Notes under the pieces: model-generated
Told to the model about the DNA's origin: nothing
Databases searched by the model: none
The model's input: only the letters and a program-made list of their open reading frames with translations
Position numbers and translations under genes: made by a program
Shown: positions 1 through 7,411 of the stretch, in pieces
Layout of the letters: every line of letters starts with the position of its first letter
How positions within the stretch are numbered: position 1 is the stretch's first letter
Source of the DNA: a virus
IMG/VR virus record: IMGVR_UViG_3300023116_003678
Span: 1-25,556 of that record
Length of the DNA stretch: 25,556 nt
Reading direction: 5' to 3' (one strand)

Positions 1-136
1 CAGTTTCAGCATGGAACCATACAATCAGTTCATATTCTTCTTTGAATAGTGATAGCCACCATTGCCACATACGTTTCCATACAGAAACTTTCTTAATGAC
101 TACTTCTTTTTCTTCAATTATCTTTTGCTCTGGCAT
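1..136 (-). CDS. Hypothetical small phage protein, 3' end outside window
   Basis: The reading frame opens at ATG (134-136) and stays open to the window edge, giving about 45 residues that begin MPEQKIIEEKEVV and continue with a Trp-rich basic stretch (VWKRMWQWWLSLF). I do not recognise it. It starts 8 bases after the clamp-loader stop codon. In T4 the neighbour of gp44 is the small clamp-loader subunit gp62, but nothing in these residues lets me claim that. No Shine-Dalgarno sequence precedes the ATG; instead an ATAAATA element ends 5 bases upstream, so a leaderless late transcript is likely. Confidence 0.6.
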   Translation of the reverse strand, partial: MPEQKIIEEKEVVIKKVSVWKRMWQWWLSLFKEEYELIVWFHAET

Positions 137-141
137 AACAC

Positions 142-148
142 TATTTAT
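142..148 (-). promoter_or_regulatory. Late-type promoter motif ATAAATA overlapping the gp44 stop codon
   Basis: Minus-strand CATAAATAG matches the core of the T4 late promoter (TATAAATA). The TAA stop of the clamp-loader gene (145-147) lies inside it and the next ATG (136) follows after 5 bases. Transcription starting at the usual distance would begin at or next to that ATG. Confidence 0.5.
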
Positions 149-1071
149 GCAAGGGCGTTAAATTGTAACTCAATTAACGTAGCAGATAAATTAATTTCAA
201 GATCAGCACACAATGTACTCTTTGCCATTCCATCACGAATAATTACAACAGCCTGGTCTTGCCTGACTTCATCAGTGCCCCACAAGTGTAGATTACGATA
301 CAAAAATTTAAATACTTCATCATACTCTTCTGGTCTAGCCTGACTAACAATTAGTTCACGTGCCTTTTTGTATTCACTATTCTTGAATAAGTCAACTGCT
401 TCTAGCATCCAGTCCGATGTATTACCATCTCCTACTTGCGGCATCTGTAGTACACCATCTACCACATTTTGTTGTACAAGGTTAATACATTTACGCAAAT
501 CAGGATATGTCGCTTGTACAAAAGTATCCAGTGTTTCTAAATCTAATTCAACACCTTCTTGTAAACCGATTGTGGCAATACGTGTAGTAAATTCTGTAAT
601 GTCCAGTTTCTCAATGTGGAAGCCTTGACATCTACTGTGTAGTGCAGCAATAATCTTTTGTGGATAGTTACAGGTTAAAATAAATCTACAAAAGTTACTG
701 TATGTTTCCATTACGTTACGCAATGCCGCCTGTGCGTTAGGCGTTAGATAATCTGCTTCATCCAGCAATACATATCTCATTTCGCCAAAGCTCATTGTGC
801 TAGCAAAGTTTGTAATACGGTCTCTTACTTCTTCTACGCCATTCTGACTTGAGCCATTCATGAATAGTATATCCATGTCGTCTACACCTAACTCATTCAG
901 CAACACTTTTGCCAGTGTTGTTTTGCCTGTTCCAGGTGCTCCACTAAACAATAAGTGTGGCATAGCGCCTTCAGCAATCCAACCTTGTACCTGCCTCTTC
1001 TGTTTCTCATCACGAAAAACATAGTCGCCTACTTTGCTGGGGCGATACTTCTCAGTCCATAATTCTTTCAT
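145..1071 (-). CDS. 44: Sliding-clamp loader ATPase subunit (T4 gp44-like)
   Basis: AAA+ ATPase that loads the phage sliding clamp onto primed DNA for the replicative polymerase. The 308 residues begin with the RFC-type motif LWTEKYRPSKVGDYV, then Walker A GAPGTGKT (44-51), Walker B VLLDEAD (101-107), and the SRC motif (146-148) carrying the arginine finger that acts on the neighbouring subunit. T4 gp44 is 319 residues, so length fits. A sigma-70-like promoter sits directly upstream (1099-1127), suggesting its own early or middle transcript, and GGTGA provides a modest ribosome-binding site. The T4 partner gene 62 normally lies beside it; the next gene in this direction is cut by the window edge. 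The protein call is firm; the T4 gene number follows from family similarity. Confidence 0.93.
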   Translation of the reverse strand: MKELWTEKYRPSKVGDYVFRDEKQKRQVQGWIAEGAMPHLLFSGAPGTGKTTLAKVLLNELGVDDMDILFMNGSSQNGVEEVRDRITNFASTMSFGEMRYVLLDEADYLTPNAQAALRNVMETYSNFCRFILTCNYPQKIIAALHSRCQGFHIEKLDITEFTTRIATIGLQEGVELDLETLDTFVQATYPDLRKCINLVQQNVVDGVLQMPQVGDGNTSDWMLEAVDLFKNSEYKKARELIVSQARPEEYDEVFKFLYRNLHLWGTDEVRQDQAVVIIRDGMAKSTLCADLEINLSATLIELQFNALA

Positions 1072-1098
1072 AGATTCACCAATAGTTGTGTTTTATAT

Positions 1099-1127
1099 AT
1101 TATAGTGGATTTAATACAGGAAGTCAA
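1099..1127 (-). promoter_or_regulatory. Sigma-70-type promoter for the clamp-loader gene
   Basis: Minus strand TTGACT (1122-1127), a 17-base spacer and TATAAT (1099-1104). The -35 box overlaps the TGA stop of the upstream dehydrogenase gene (1124-1126). Predicted start is near 1092, about 20 bases before the ATG at 1071. Confidence 0.8.
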
Positions 1128-1957
1128 TTAGATTTTTCAAAAACTGGCCATGGGGTAAACCTGTATTTCTTATTTTTCTGTACTGCGGTTTCTAATACTT
1201 CTAGATCTATATCTAGTCGTTCTGCAAAATAAAGTAATGCTTTGGTGTCTTTAGGAAAACAGTGTCCTCCAAAACCAAACTTACCATCTGGACCTGGTAC
1301 TTTCATATGGCTGTTACCCATACGTGGATCAGTCTGTAATATTTCTGTAAACTGTTCCCAGGTGCTGTGTGAACCACTGGCTTTGTGTAGCTCGTATAGT
1401 TCATTAAAAAATGTTACCTTTGTCGCAAGCCAACTGTTAATGGTGTATTTGATTAAACTGGCTGTGATTAAGTCTACTTTGTATGTTGGTACTGTTTTTA
1501 CCTTACTATGTCTTGCATAAGCCTTTTCAACTTTATCACAGTCGCGCCACTTACCGCCTAATACCTGCATGTTAGGATTGATAAAGTCTGCATGTGCATT
1601 GGCTTCAGTGAGAAACTCTGGATTGTAAACTAGATTTAGTTTGTAATCCTTTTTCATTTTGGTTAAATGTTTAGGAGTAATTGTGCTTTTGATCACCACT
1701 ATGCCCTTGTATTCTTTATCTGACAATTCGCTTAATACTTGTCTGGCTATGGTTACATCAACATCGCCCTTTTTGGTCTCAGGGGTGGGCACACAAACAA
1801 AAGTTAATGATGGATCAAATTCAATAAGGTTATTAATTGTGTTGTCGTTGTATTCTGGATCCACCACCAATTGTATAACACTTTCTACGTCAAAGCCATT
1901 TATTACTGAACCACCCACAAAGCCAGCACCAACAACTCCTATCTTAAGTGTGCTCAC
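1124..1957 (-). CDS. Short nucleotide-sugar dehydrogenase (UDP-glucose/GDP-mannose dehydrogenase family)
   Basis: NAD-dependent oxidation of a nucleotide sugar to a uronic acid is the family reaction. The N-terminal Rossmann domain has GVVGAGFVG (7-15), followed by VCVPTPE (54-60), the YNPEFLTEA segment (111-119) and the catalytic-cysteine motif GFGGHCFPKD with Cys233. Conserved Lys/Asn residues of the central helix are visible near 170-174. At 277 residues it is far shorter than usual members (about 390-450) and ends soon after the catalytic motif, so it lacks the C-terminal nucleotide-sugar-binding domain. It may pair with another protein, use a different substrate, or be catalytically altered. 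It follows an 83-residue unknown gene with a 14-base overlap and is near a glycosyltransferase-like gene, so a carbohydrate role is likely. Confidence 0.85.
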   Translation of the reverse strand: MSTLKIGVVGAGFVGGSVINGFDVESVIQLVVDPEYNDNTINNLIEFDPSLTFVCVPTPETKKGDVDVTIARQVLSELSDKEYKGIVVIKSTITPKHLTKMKKDYKLNLVYNPEFLTEANAHADFINPNMQVLGGKWRDCDKVEKAYARHSKVKTVPTYKVDLITASLIKYTINSWLATKVTFFNELYELHKASGSHSTWEQFTEILQTDPRMGNSHMKVPGPDGKFGFGGHCFPKDTKALLYFAERLDIDLEVLETAVQKNKKYRFTPWPVFEKSN

Positions 1958-2195
1958 TGGTGGCTCCTATTTTTTTAAATGCTCTTTTGGTCTGTTCTTC
2001 TGCGAGCCATTCGTCTTCACCTGCGTATGTAGGTCCGTTTTCAATCAGTTCTTTGGCCATAAAATATACTTCGTAAATTTTTTGTTTGCAACCCCAACCA
2101 TTGAATCCATCAATCATTGGGTCATGCATTACACCTTCCCATTGCCACAACTGTTCTTTGATTTTATTTACGCCTGTTTTTTCTACATACGGCAT
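1944..2195 (-). CDS. Hypothetical 83-residue protein
   Basis: Not recognised. It is rich in Trp, Gly and Glu in its first half (EQLWQWEGVMHDPMIDGFNG) and looks like a small soluble protein with helical segments. GGAGAAATGATATG gives a good Shine-Dalgarno sequence for the ATG at 2195. It overlaps the end of the glycosyltransferase-like gene (stop at 2183) and the start of the dehydrogenase gene (1957), so the three are almost certainly translated from one mRNA. A role linked to the carbohydrate genes is possible only by position. Confidence 0.7.
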   Translation of the reverse strand: MPYVEKTGVNKIKEQLWQWEGVMHDPMIDGFNGWGCKQKIYEVYFMAKELIENGPTYAGEDEWLAEEQTKRAFKKIGATSEHT

Positions 2196-3433
2196 ATCAT
2201 TTCTCCGTTAAAATATAATTCTTTTGTGTACATATTAATTCTTTCTTTATTATGTAACACAATTGGCACTACATTTTCTGAAAAACTGATCCAGTCTGTT
2301 TCAGTCCAGGTGCTGAGATCGTCCAGCAATTTAATTAGTACATCTAATCTTTCTAAGTCGTCTATAACAGTGTCATAACCTTCGTCCCACCACTGATCAA
2401 ACGTTTTAAATCCTAAATTACGTAGAGCTTGTAGTGTATGTGGTCTAGTTACCAGTATAAAAGGCATATAGGTGTTTATACATTTCCAAGTTTTTTCTGT
2501 GCAAAACCTGCCAAACAGTGACGGTTCATCAGACTTCATTGAATAATTTTGATAAAATACTGTTTCTGTAACTAGTCCAACATGACATGTTTTTGCATGC
2601 TCAGGATCTACTCGACAAAAACCGTCTTCATAAGTCCAATCATTTAATTTTAAGGGTTCAGTAATAGTTTTTATGGCATTTATCTGATCGGGGAATCTAT
2701 CCTCTACTTGTTTAAAATATTGGTCACTAGGTTTGAGCCAGGACATTGCAGAAGGTAAACTATCTTTTAATTGTAAAAGTTTGCCCGCAATAACTGCTCT
2801 ATGTGATTTATTGCTATTGTTGTAACACAATATTTTGTTGGGTTTGTGACCCACAGTAGGCTCATTTACTTGGTAGGCAGTGTTTGATTGCTGTCTGATA
2901 GCACTGTTTGCCCAGTTAGGATAATATAATATATTAAAGGGTGTTTTGTAATTTGACCAAAGGCCCAGTTCATGCATTTCTTTGTAGTTGATATCTGTGG
3001 GTATAGCCGCAGTTGCATAAATGTGATTAATGTCGTGCTCTTTGTTATTCAACGTTTTTGATAGATGGTCCAATACCAGCAGTGTTTTCCACATTGCTGG
3101 TTCAAAGCATTCACCAATATCACTGGCGACAATTACCACATTGTCTGATGGATTCCTTTTATCAATCCATGCGGCGTATGATTCACAAATTATGTTTATT
3201 TGTTGGTATAAATGTAAATGGGAAGCAAAGCAAGTAGGAATTAGAAATACATGTAGATCATTTGTATCAGGATTGCTTATATGTAATGCTGATGAGTGGA
3301 CTAAATTTGTTAATGCTCTCTTTAACCAGGGTTTAAACTCCTTATTATATCTATTATTAGTTGCTCTTGCTATATTGATAGGGAGTAGTTTAAAAGGGTC
3401 AACAGTTGCAACTTTAACTCTTTTAGAAATCAT
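2183..3433 (-). CDS. Glycosyltransferase-like phage protein (possible GT-B / GT10-type C-terminal half)
   Basis: A 416-residue protein without signal peptide or membrane segments. The middle has KILCYNNSNKSHRAVIAGKL, like the Y-N-R-x-x-R-x-H-R segment seen in many phage and algal-virus proteins that look like fucosyltransferases. The C-terminal half has the pattern VTET, then FCTEKTWK, MPFILVTRPHTLQALRNLGF and WWDEGYD, which resembles the T-E-K-x-W/F-K acceptor/donor region of GT-B enzymes such as GT10. I infer sugar transfer to a lipid, protein or DNA, but neither donor nor acceptor can be read. Its start overlaps the GroES-like gene by 4 bases and it is upstream of the nucleotide-sugar dehydrogenase, which supports a sugar-modification unit. 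Confidence 0.5.
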   Translation of the reverse strand: MISKRVKVATVDPFKLLPINIARATNNRYNKEFKPWLKRALTNLVHSSALHISNPDTNDLHVFLIPTCFASHLHLYQQINIICESYAAWIDKRNPSDNVVIVASDIGECFEPAMWKTLLVLDHLSKTLNNKEHDINHIYATAAIPTDINYKEMHELGLWSNYKTPFNILYYPNWANSAIRQQSNTAYQVNEPTVGHKPNKILCYNNSNKSHRAVIAGKLLQLKDSLPSAMSWLKPSDQYFKQVEDRFPDQINAIKTITEPLKLNDWTYEDGFCRVDPEHAKTCHVGLVTETVFYQNYSMKSDEPSLFGRFCTEKTWKCINTYMPFILVTRPHTLQALRNLGFKTFDQWWDEGYDTVIDDLERLDVLIKLLDDLSTWTETDWISFSENVVPIVLHNKERINMYTKELYFNGEMICRM

Positions 3434-3792
3434 TCACGAAACTTTCTTTCTGCTGTAACTACATTACTGTTATAATAAAAAGTTTCAGGTTTTTCAGCAC
3501 TGGTTGCTAAACAGCATTTGGGATCAACTTTCCAGATTTCGTTTTGTCCTTCAGGCAATCTTTCATCATCAACTTTGAGTGCTTCTGACCATCGCCCATA
3601 TTCTACTAGTACCCATTCACCTGGAGTTAACCAGTCAATTTCAGGACCTACTTCAAATACTTTAAACCATCTGGCTGTAATACCCTGGCTTTTTTCAACG
3701 TTGCTTTTTATAATAAGTCCTGCTTCAGTTACTTGGTCGCCAAAGTCTGCTTCAGTACATAGAATGTTATCGTTAATCGCTCTTAAAATCAT
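3430..3792 (-). CDS. 31: GroES-like co-chaperonin (T4 gp31-like)
   Basis: The 120 residues follow the GroES pattern: N-terminal strand ILRAINDNILCTE, a mobile-loop region with EAGLIIKS, then a small beta-barrel with FKVFEVGPE and GEWVLVEYGRW. T4 gp31 (111 residues) replaces host GroES on GroEL to fold the major capsid protein; this gene probably does the same. Length and the order of elements fit better than any other family I know, but identity to bacterial GroES is clearly low. It overlaps the upstream gene by 20 bases and the downstream one by 4. Confidence 0.75.
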   Translation of the reverse strand: MILRAINDNILCTEADFGDQVTEAGLIIKSNVEKSQGITARWFKVFEVGPEIDWLTPGEWVLVEYGRWSEALKVDDERLPEGQNEIWKVDPKCCLATSAEKPETFYYNSNVVTAERKFRE

Positions 3793-4144
3793 CTTTCTTA
3801 ATTCTGTTAAATGCTATCTGTGTTTTTAATCTTTCCGCAAATTCTGGATCTTGTTCGAATATATCCAGCATTGCATCAAGTCTTTCAATTTTATCTTCAG
3901 TTAGGATTCTGTCTCCAACCTTTACCTCTTTGGGAGGAGAAAAATCACTAAAACTTAAAGTATCCAAACCATAAGTACTATCGCCAGTGTACCACGTGGT
4001 ACCTCCAGTCTTTATACTGTATGACATATTATCGTCAAAATTGTAAGATAAGTCAGTGCCACTGAGACAATCACTTAAAGTAATGGTATCAGCATCACCT
4101 ATGTTTATTGTTACTACATCATCAGTATCGTCATCATCGCTCAC
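3773..4144 (-). CDS. Acidic hypothetical protein, GTG start
   Basis: 123 residues, starting with an Asp run (MSDDDDTDDVV) and a Ser/Thr/Gly-rich middle that could be a disordered or beta-rich segment, then a helical C-terminus (ERLDAMLDIFEQDPEFAERL). Not recognised. The GTG start at 4144 is chosen because it lies 5 bases behind the previous stop and AGGAC precedes it. Its place between a probable virion-associated gene and the GroES-like gene suggests a phage-assembly role, which is inference only. Confidence 0.65.
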   Translation of the reverse strand: MSDDDDTDDVVTINIGDADTITLSDCLSGTDLSYNFDDNMSYSIKTGGTTWYTGDSTYGLDTLSFSDFSPPKEVKVGDRILTEDKIERLDAMLDIFEQDPEFAERLKTQIAFNRIKKDDFKSD

Positions 4145-4149
4145 GGAAT

Positions 4150-4671
4150 TTAGTCCTTGTCCTCTTCTCTATAGTAGGGAACCATTTCTATATCTCCATT
4201 TGGCAATTCAACTTCTTTGTATCCTAACGGTTCAACACCGTCAGGTGCATCAAATTCTTCTGGTTCGTCAACTGGAGGAATCGGTGCAATCTCTGGTTCG
4301 ATAGGTGCAACCATTTCCTCTTTAATTTGTTGTGTTCTTTGTTCTACATCAGCAGGCGTTACAGTTGAAGTTCTAACGTTCTCCGCTGCTGTTTTCGCAG
4401 TTTTAACTTCAGGACTGCCAGTGTCTGCTGTTATTTTATTCTTGGGCGTTTCACCTTTAAGGCTGGCTTTTGCTGTGCTGCTTTTGGGATTATTTTTGTA
4501 GTATTCCCTGACTCTGTCTTCTTTTTTCTTAACTACTTCGCCACCAGTACCTAGCTCGTCACCTTTAGCATTGACTCCCATATTTCCAAGTGCTCTTGAT
4601 TTAACAGAGCTAGCTGCTCTAAGAGCGTCCATGTCAATTGGCTGTCCTCTGTTTGTTCTACGGTTAACCAT
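4150..4671 (-). CDS. Phage hypothetical protein, probably disordered C-terminus
   Basis: 173 residues. The N-terminus (RRTNRGQPIDMDALR, then ALGNMGVNAKGDELG) resembles a short motif that I recall from small proteins of T4-like cyanophages whose function is not settled; possibly virion associated. The middle is Lys/Thr/Ala-rich (PKSSTAKASLKG) and the end is Pro/Glu-rich (EPEIAPIPPVDEPEEF), typical of low-complexity, unfolded sequence. AGAGGA precedes the ATG. It lies 10 bases behind the DnaE-like gene and 5 before the acidic gene, so it belongs to the same operon. Confidence 0.65.
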   Translation of the reverse strand: MVNRRTNRGQPIDMDALRAASSVKSRALGNMGVNAKGDELGTGGEVVKKKEDRVREYYKNNPKSSTAKASLKGETPKNKITADTGSPEVKTAKTAAENVRTSTVTPADVEQRTQQIKEEMVAPIEPEIAPIPPVDEPEEFDAPDGVEPLGYKEVELPNGDIEMVPYYREEDKD

Positions 4672-4680
4672 TGTTTTCCT

Positions 4681-5154
4681 CTATTTTAAAAATTCGCGAA
4701 TATCTAAATTGTATTTAATACTGTCCACTTTGTGTACACCTATCAAATATAGACAATAACTGGCCACGCTACTGCCTCTTCCAACACCCCAAACGATATC
4801 GTGTTTTCGCATGGTGTCTATAATATATATCATCAGTTGCAACACTGGATACAGGTTTCTGGCTTTGTAAAGAGCTAGTTCTTCTTCTACTCTGGCATTG
4901 ACAGCCTCGGCTGAATCTCCGCTTGTTTGAACTAGTCCTTTAACATATTCCTCAACATCTATATCTTTGTAGTGCTTGGGAATGTTAAAGCCTTTATCAC
5001 TTATTTGTTCAGTGCTGATTGTGTTTAAACCCAGTTCTTCTGCACTGTTGTTGTATTGTTCCACAATGTCAGAGTCAAAAGCCACATTATGTAACTGTCT
5101 GTTTCTGTATAGGATTTCAATTCCTATATCTGTGTTCGCAATAGTTGTCATCAT
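4681..5154 (-). CDS. DnaE-like fragment protein (DNA polymerase III alpha palm segment)
   Basis: 157 residues whose C-terminal part, WGVGRGSSVASYCLYLIGV then DSIKYNLDIREFLK, matches the segment of bacterial DnaE/PolC-like alpha subunits that reads G-P-G-R-G-S-x-x-G-S-L-V-A-Y-x-L-x-I-T then D-P-L-x-Y-D-L-x-F-E-R-F-L-N. The preceding YPVLQLMIYIIDTMRKHDI also fits the helix in front of this motif. The protein stops just before the place where DnaE carries the catalytic D-x-D-x-D-F, so it cannot be a polymerase by itself. GRGS at 125-128 might still bind a nucleotide or another protein. Two Met codons (5154 and 5151) are possible starts; the promoter places the mRNA start at about 5151, favouring leaderless translation. 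Confidence 0.7.
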   Translation of the reverse strand: MMTTIANTDIGIEILYRNRQLHNVAFDSDIVEQYNNSAEELGLNTISTEQISDKGFNIPKHYKDIDVEEYVKGLVQTSGDSAEAVNARVEEELALYKARNLYPVLQLMIYIIDTMRKHDIVWGVGRGSSVASYCLYLIGVHKVDSIKYNLDIREFLK

Positions 5155-5157
5155 TAT

Positions 5158-5186
5158 ATTATATGTTAATTATGAACGATTGTCAA
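5158..5186 (-). promoter_or_regulatory. Consensus sigma-70 promoter, leaderless layout
   Basis: Minus strand TTGACA (5181-5186), 17-base spacer, TATAAT (5158-5163): a perfect consensus filling the whole gap between genes. Predicted +1 is near 5151, the A of the second ATG of the DnaE-like gene. A second TATAAT lies at 5153-5158. Confidence 0.85.
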
Positions 5187-5188
5187 TG

Positions 5189-5935
5189 TTAAACTAGGGT
5201 TGGTTTCCAACGATCTTTCTTTTTCTTAGTAAAATCTACTTCTACCAGTTGTCCTCGTTCACTATCTGGTTTAGTTATTTTGGCTACGGCCTCGTGTACA
5301 GCATCTTCAATATCAGTAAAAATTTCTCTGTTTTTTGTTTCTAGGTCTGACTCTTCTGCTTTTGCTTTCCACTCTTCAAGCATTTCTTTTGTTTCTGCAT
5401 CATAGTCAGTAGTAACTGCGTCGTCTCTCTGCCACCATGGAGTTTGCCAATGACTCAATTCTGTAATCCATTCCTCTTTTGTAGGCAACTCTGAGTAATT
5501 TTCTTCATCATTTTTAAAGTATTGATAAGTTATATTATGTGTTAAGTCTTTAAGTGATAGTGTTTCAACAAATGTATTATCTGCTACAATATGGTTTAAC
5601 TTACTATGTAATGTAGCAATTAATGTGGACTCATTGACATCTGGCATCACCATGATATTGTTTTCCCATCCCATATCAAAGATTTTTTTAAAATCTTTAT
5701 TGTCGAATGCAATCATAATGCTGTGTTCAATTACACCTTCTATGAATGTAACCACTTTAGCAAAACTTACATTTTGTTCCAGAGATGCTTTCAATAAATC
5801 TTCTGAACTATCAGTTGGTGCATCAGTCACTAAACTGAATGTAAGTTCGTATCTTGCTACATTAATTTGATGTATTACATCATCTAACCCAACTAAATTT
5901 AATGGAATAGTTTTCTCCATTGTAAAACTTTTCAT
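5189..5935 (-). CDS. Hypothetical protein, 248 residues
   Basis: Not recognised. It reads as a soluble, mixed alpha/beta protein in the first 130 residues, followed by a helical, charged region (TKEMLEEWKAKAEESDLET) and a basic tail (FTKKKKDRWKPTLV). No signal peptide, membrane segment or metal-binding motif is evident. Its ATG overlaps the previous stop (ATGA at 5932-5935). It ends 3 bases before the -35 box of the next promoter, so it is the last gene of the transcript that begins at the cupin gene. Confidence 0.7.
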   Translation of the reverse strand: MKSFTMEKTIPLNLVGLDDVIHQINVARYELTFSLVTDAPTDSSEDLLKASLEQNVSFAKVVTFIEGVIEHSIMIAFDNKDFKKIFDMGWENNIMVMPDVNESTLIATLHSKLNHIVADNTFVETLSLKDLTHNITYQYFKNDEENYSELPTKEEWITELSHWQTPWWQRDDAVTTDYDAETKEMLEEWKAKAEESDLETKNREIFTDIEDAVHEAVAKITKPDSERGQLVEVDFTKKKKDRWKPTLV

Positions 5936-6240
5936 TTGTCTATACCTTTTGTGTATGCTTCTACAGTGACGTTAAGTAATTCTTGTTTGGAGTAGTCTGG
6001 GGTGTAATCTACACTCTCCATTTCACCTATGTCCAATGTTTCGTCTTTGAGGTTTTTATTTCTGGCCATAAAGAATCTTTCTTGTCTCTGATCAGTTGCC
6101 AGTTGTAACATGTCTTGTAATTGTGAAAACATAGGACTATTATGATTCATTTTGAACAATGCATCGTTGAGACGTTTTAATTCTGCTGTAAGATCGTCAT
6201 CTGACATTTCTGCTATTTTTGTGTAATAATCTATACTCAT
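5932..6240 (-). CDS. Hypothetical helical protein, 102 residues
   Basis: Not recognised. The first 60 residues form heptad-like helices (DDDLTAELKRLNDALFKM and MFSQLQDMLQLATDQRQERF), suggesting a coiled-coil hairpin; the rest is acidic. ATGA overlaps join it to both neighbours (6237-6240 and 5932-5935), a sign of translational coupling. A scaffold, chaperone or virion-assembly role is possible but not shown. Confidence 0.7.
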   Translation of the reverse strand: MSIDYYTKIAEMSDDDLTAELKRLNDALFKMNHNSPMFSQLQDMLQLATDQRQERFFMARNKNLKDETLDIGEMESVDYTPDYSKQELLNVTVEAYTKGIDK

Positions 6241-6557
6241 TCTGTATACTTCTCTATGCCACCCAATATGGCCATGGCTTTATCATTAACAGATGCAAAT
6301 CTAATTTCACCATTTCGTATCTGAAATTCTCTAAACTCCTTGAGACCCTGGGTCTTTAATTGAGTTCTTGCATCACTGATACTTACATGTTTTTTGAGCT
6401 TCATTCTGTTCGCTCTCCAAGTCATCCAGAGATCAAAAAAGTGTGCTGTTCTGGTACTACGATTAGGTGATAGTGACCCAAAAGTTTCCAGCATGTACTC
6501 ATCAGAAAAGAGATTCTGATATGTATCACTCCTCTTTAATGTTGTATCTTTCGCCAT
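6237..6557 (-). CDS. Hypothetical basic protein, 106 residues
   Basis: Not recognised. Contains a Trp/Arg-rich helix (FFDLWMTWRANRMKLKK) and a helical C-terminal half (LKTQGLKEFREFQIRNGE). It is net basic, so nucleic-acid contact is possible. The ATG lies 32 bases inside the preceding gene without a clear Shine-Dalgarno sequence; the next in-frame Met would remove 21 residues, so the longer form is kept. Confidence 0.6.
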   Translation of the reverse strand: MAKDTTLKRSDTYQNLFSDEYMLETFGSLSPNRSTRTAHFFDLWMTWRANRMKLKKHVSISDARTQLKTQGLKEFREFQIRNGEIRFASVNDKAMAILGGIEKYTE

Positions 6558-7410
6558 AAAAATAGTCCAATGACTTTTCTGATATTTCTAGTTGTTTTTT
6601 TCTGCATCTGAATAATAAATCAGTGTTAGGTATAAAGTCACTTACAATATTTTCTATACTATAACTTTTATAATTTCCATGTGCGTAACAGTTATATCCA
6701 ACTATGCGGTGTGCTAATGACTCAAATTTATCAATGTCATCATAAGTTAAATCTAATACATCTGGCTTTAGCTCATTTAAGTATAACTTGGCAGTAGTAT
6801 TAAAAATATCATGTGTTTCTGCTATCAGTGTTTTCTTACAGTTAGTCATTTTTCTTTTATTCAAATGAATGCTAAATCTGTTATTATTACTTAACAAACT
6901 ATTATACCCGTCAGTGCTTTTAACGAACTTAAAGCCTAGTTCCTGATAAAAGTCCATTTGTCTAGCAGTAAATCCTGACAGTATGAGTCCAGAAAAATAC
7001 TTCATGCCAGTAACATTATCATGTGGCACGGTGTCCACTACACTATAATCAGCACTGAATACATCTGCATCTATATCCTGATTACTAAAGAATAATATTC
7101 TGGTACCATTTGTATCACCGGTCCTGTACATACCCAATTCTACATCATAAGATGCACCCAGTGATTCTATCATTCCCACAGGAGCAATAAAACCTAATCC
7201 GCTAATTTGCGGATAATCAACTCCCTCTAACTCTCTGAGAAAGATGATGCACTGATTTTGTACCCATAGTGTAATAGGTGTCCTGTTATGCACAGTACGT
7301 AATGCAAACCCAGCTCGTACAAGACTTTCAGCCATTATCTCTCTGCTCACTGTATGTGGATCGTAAGTGTATTCAATAAAACTAAAATCTGGATATTTTC
7401 TGTTACTCAT
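6526..7410 (-). CDS. Possible VOC-fold protein with HPPD-like N-terminal half
   Basis: 294 residues. The opening PDFSFIEYTYDPHTVS, then LVRAGFALRTVHNRTPITLW and QNQCIIFLRE, follows the start of 4-hydroxyphenylpyruvate dioxygenases and related VOC proteins (F-I-E-Y/F, then G-F-x-x-V-A-R-H-R-x-x-x-V-x-L-Y-x-Q, then I-N-F-I-V). A second repeat seems to start near FSGLILSGFTARQMDFYQEL, again VOC-like. I do not see the full His/His/Glu metal set, so whether it is an Fe(II) enzyme is open. The ATG is 1 base behind the cupin gene's stop. Confidence 0.45.
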   Translation of the reverse strand: MSNRKYPDFSFIEYTYDPHTVSREIMAESLVRAGFALRTVHNRTPITLWVQNQCIIFLRELEGVDYPQISGLGFIAPVGMIESLGASYDVELGMYRTGDTNGTRILFFSNQDIDADVFSADYSVVDTVPHDNVTGMKYFSGLILSGFTARQMDFYQELGFKFVKSTDGYNSLLSNNNRFSIHLNKRKMTNCKKTLIAETHDIFNTTAKLYLNELKPDVLDLTYDDIDKFESLAHRIVGYNCYAHGNYKSYSIENIVSDFIPNTDLLFRCRKKQLEISEKSLDYFYGERYNIKEE

Positions 7411-7411
7411 G

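Noticed and set aside
1659-2378. Plus-strand open frame of 239 residues
   Set aside because: It lies antisense to the dehydrogenase, 83-residue and glycosyltransferase-like genes, has no ribosome site and encodes a composition typical of the complement of real genes.
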